A stretch of 64,000 bases of DNA from Acanthosoma haemorrhoidale (Eukaryota > Arthropoda > Insecta > Hemiptera > Acanthosomatidae), in assembly GCA_930367205.1 (NCBI GenBank), contig OV884011.1:41925754-41989753 (forward strand), read 5' to 3'. Made by a program: the position numbers and the translations under genes. The notes under the pieces are model-generated. The model was not told where the DNA came from, ran no database searches, and saw nothing but the letters and a program-made list of their open reading frames with translations. The first letter of the stretch is position 1; each line of letters starts with the position of its first letter. Below, in pieces: positions 61,690 through 64,000 of the stretch.

Positions 61690-63170
61690 GAAAATGATGA
61701 ATCTTTAAAAATGAGGATTTTTAAATGTGCACTCAATAATATGAAGAGTCCGGGGGAAACTCCATTTGTTTTTTGTGATTTATATTATAATATTATAACT
61801 CTAAGGCAGGCCAATCGAATAGTGTGTACTATTGAGGATAAAAACAGTCTTAATGCCTAGTTTTCAAACAGAAAAGAAAAGGCGGTCAGGGGAAAAACAA
61901 CATAATTGCTGGAAGTTTGAGGAAGAACTGATTTTTTATACGAGTTTTTTAAAATAAATTAATGTTTTAACAATATAGGAGAATCTCAGTATTGTTCTCT
62001 TGAAACGTTTTGAAAAAAAAAGTAAAACTAATACTGATTTTTCCCCTTATCCGTTCATATATCTGTCAAGGCATAATGGCGCAAATTATGTGAAAAAATA
62101 AAGATTTCTTTATTAGTATATATTTAAATTTTAATTTTCTATTCAAAAATACTAAGCGGTTTTTGGATGTTGGGCCATCCATTTAATACTAGTACTGATA
62201 TCGAAGAGAAAACTATCGATATCTTTTAAAAATATTACTCGAAATTTGATTTATATTGCAGCAGGCTATAACTTTCAATTCATAGATGACAATAAAATTT
62301 CTGACAATAAATAAATTACTAATCGTGAATATTAAATAAATACACACCTGTATATACATAAGATGTAGCCTTAATTAAATTTTATGTAGTACTCACATAA
62401 CCCCCGCCCCGTTTATCACTGGGAAAGATAAAAACAAAAGTCATTACCTGAAACAAAAGAAAAAGATAGGAAATAAGTACTAATTGCTGGCAATAAAAAC
62501 ACACATAACGTATATATTAATCATTATAGGTTTTTTATATAAGAAATGTATTTATCAAGAGTAGTTAAAAAAAATTCAAATAAAAGAAAGCGAATTAAAA
62601 GATAAATTGAAAATATGCTGTGCTTTTAAGGAGCCGGCGAAATCACGATTGCTTTTAATTGACAAGAATAGTTGTTTTTTTTAGAAAAAGAAGAAATAGG
62701 TTCCAAATAAATTTTAATTAATTAGGTATCATTACAATAGATATGCTTATCTTATTTTAATTGAATACACATTTTGTTTTTGTTTTTTTTGGGGGGGGGG
62801 GTTGCTTAAGTAGTTCCTCTTTACTTTTCTCATATCTTCAACTCTTTGCAACACTCAAACGCATATGAGACTACACATAAAAAGTCAGCAAAGTATTTTA
62901 CAAGATATACATTTTTTTTATTACTTAGTGTATCTCATCTTTGGACAGGGGATATTACTTTAGCTCAGTTCAAAATTAGATCGAAAAAGGTTTTTTCGAA
63001 GTGTAGTGAAGGTTTGCAAAGACTTCAGTGAGGCAGTCCCCTTCATTTAAGGTGAAAGGACAAATCCACATTGTTGTCACCTCCCTCGCATGCAAAAGAG
63101 GAAGCGGAGTCTTGGGAAGTCCCCCACGCTCCTCCGTCAGCCACGTCACTAGATACGAGCCAGTGGAGGC
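61690..63170. other. AT-rich intergenic region
   Basis: Contains a G10 run near 62791. No gene or repeat family is recognised. Confidence 0.45.
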
Positions 63171-63520
63171 TTACCAAGAGCGAGAGCCACAGAAGCTCAG
63201 GACATGATTGGAGAAACTGGCCATTGCAAGGACTCCCACTGTCACGTATTTATAGCAGGTCACGAGACACTGCCGTTTCAGTCTCCGAGGAAGATTATAG
63301 GGATGAGTGGTGCAGTGCAATGACTGTGCTATGGGATTAGGGTAGTCGGGTAGTTTACTATGGAATTTCATGAACTTGGAAGGGATGAGTTCAAGAATGT
63401 AGGGTGCATTGACATCGTTATGAAGGGTTTTGTTCCTGACGTAATAAGGTAACGTATTGTTCTCAGGACATTTGATTGAAAGAACGCTTGATGTTCGACT
63501 TTTTTGCTGTCCTCTGCAAA
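63171..63520 (-). mobile_element. Non-LTR retrotransposon relic, RT C-terminal end
   Basis: The - strand reads CPENNTLPYYVRNKTLHNDV, then MKFHSKLPDYPNPIAQSL and PRRLKR. This follows the pattern YVRNxxLHxDL ... YHxRLxxHPNxxAxxL ... RRLKR common at the end of Jockey/I-type ORF2. Stops and frameshifts are present. It differs from the two Jockey families above. Confidence 0.65.
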
Positions 63521-64000
63521 TTGTCTTTAAAGGAATTATTTAGATTATCCTTCTAACTTGTCTGACTACATTGACAAATATTAATAAATTATGCGGGCTA
63601 CCATCAAAATTTGGAATGTGATCCCATTCACTCCTTTTGACCTGAAGCGATGTGATAACTTCGAGAGGATCAGGCACATAACCAATCTTATATATATATA
63701 TTTTAAAAATAATTAGAAGTTTAACTTTAATGTTATACCATGGATCATTTGAGGGATACCAGGGACGAGTGAATTCAGATAAGTATTATGTCAAAAGAGT
63801 GTTGCTCTAACTGAGATGACAAGAGAAAGAGTAGATATTTCAAAGAGTGAAGTTCAGGAGTTCTTCCACAAACGGTCTACTAATGTTTGTCGTCTAACAT
63901 TCGGGTGCCAATTAACCATCACAACATTAAAAAATTCAAAACAAACTAACAAGAATGGCATAATTTGCAATAAGGACTATTGATGATGGATGGGTGACTA
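63521..64000. other. End of window, nothing recognised
   Basis: Any N-terminal part of the - strand retrotransposon relic would lie here, but I could not read clear motifs. Confidence 0.4.

Overview
The window is an animal nuclear sequence, AT-rich and intron-bearing, almost certainly from an insect. The main evidence is a complete prophenoloxidase gene, an arthropod-only family. A tandem pair of secreted digestive-type carboxypeptidases and a dense mix of Jockey-like, mariner, pogo-like, hAT and Ty3/gypsy transposons fit this. I suspect a hemipteran, but the sequence does not prove the order.

Host genes, left to right: AP2S1 (clathrin adaptor AP-2 sigma, + strand, three coding exons, 15036-19356); PSMG4 (proteasome assembly chaperone 4, + strand, 23501-24509); prophenoloxidase (- strand, twelve coding exons, 25679-28722, 686 codons); and two M14A procarboxypeptidases in tandem on the - strand (37835-42679 and 46558-51298), six coding exons each, with matching intron positions and phases. 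The exons were assembled by hand from splice sites, reading phase and family conservation. All five add up to whole reading frames. They are unrelated in function except for the carboxypeptidase pair.

The rest is largely transposon-derived. Two related Jockey-like families are present. Family 1 has a long RT copy (2252-4580), a decayed copy (44230-45800), a 3' fragment (52575-52735) and a short 3' scrap (47952-47999). Family 2 has copies at 7722-8990, 8992-9519 (inverted), 12083-12948 (with a 12-bp target duplication) and 54811-55330. A further RT C-terminus lies near 63171-63520. DNA transposons are a mariner at 17414-18434 carrying a piece of AP2S1, a deleted mauritiana-type mariner inside a carboxypeptidase intron (49658-50399), a pogo-like MITE (34427-34975), a hAT remnant (36252-37243) and a Tc1 relic (55790-56110). 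An old gypsy remnant with ~88% identical terminal repeats lies at 29393-32742.

The right end holds a complete, very young Ty3/gypsy element (56407-61685): identical 188-bp LTRs, a 4-bp TATA target duplication, a primer site matching tRNA-Phe, gag and pol in one frame split by a single UGA, and two further breaks in pol.

The most unusual item is the AP2S1 fragment (end of intron 1 plus the first 66 bp of exon 2) sitting inside a mariner element within intron 2 of the same gene. Other points of interest are the prophenoloxidase activation site, which reads R-L instead of the usual R-F, and the atypical specificity residues in both carboxypeptidases.
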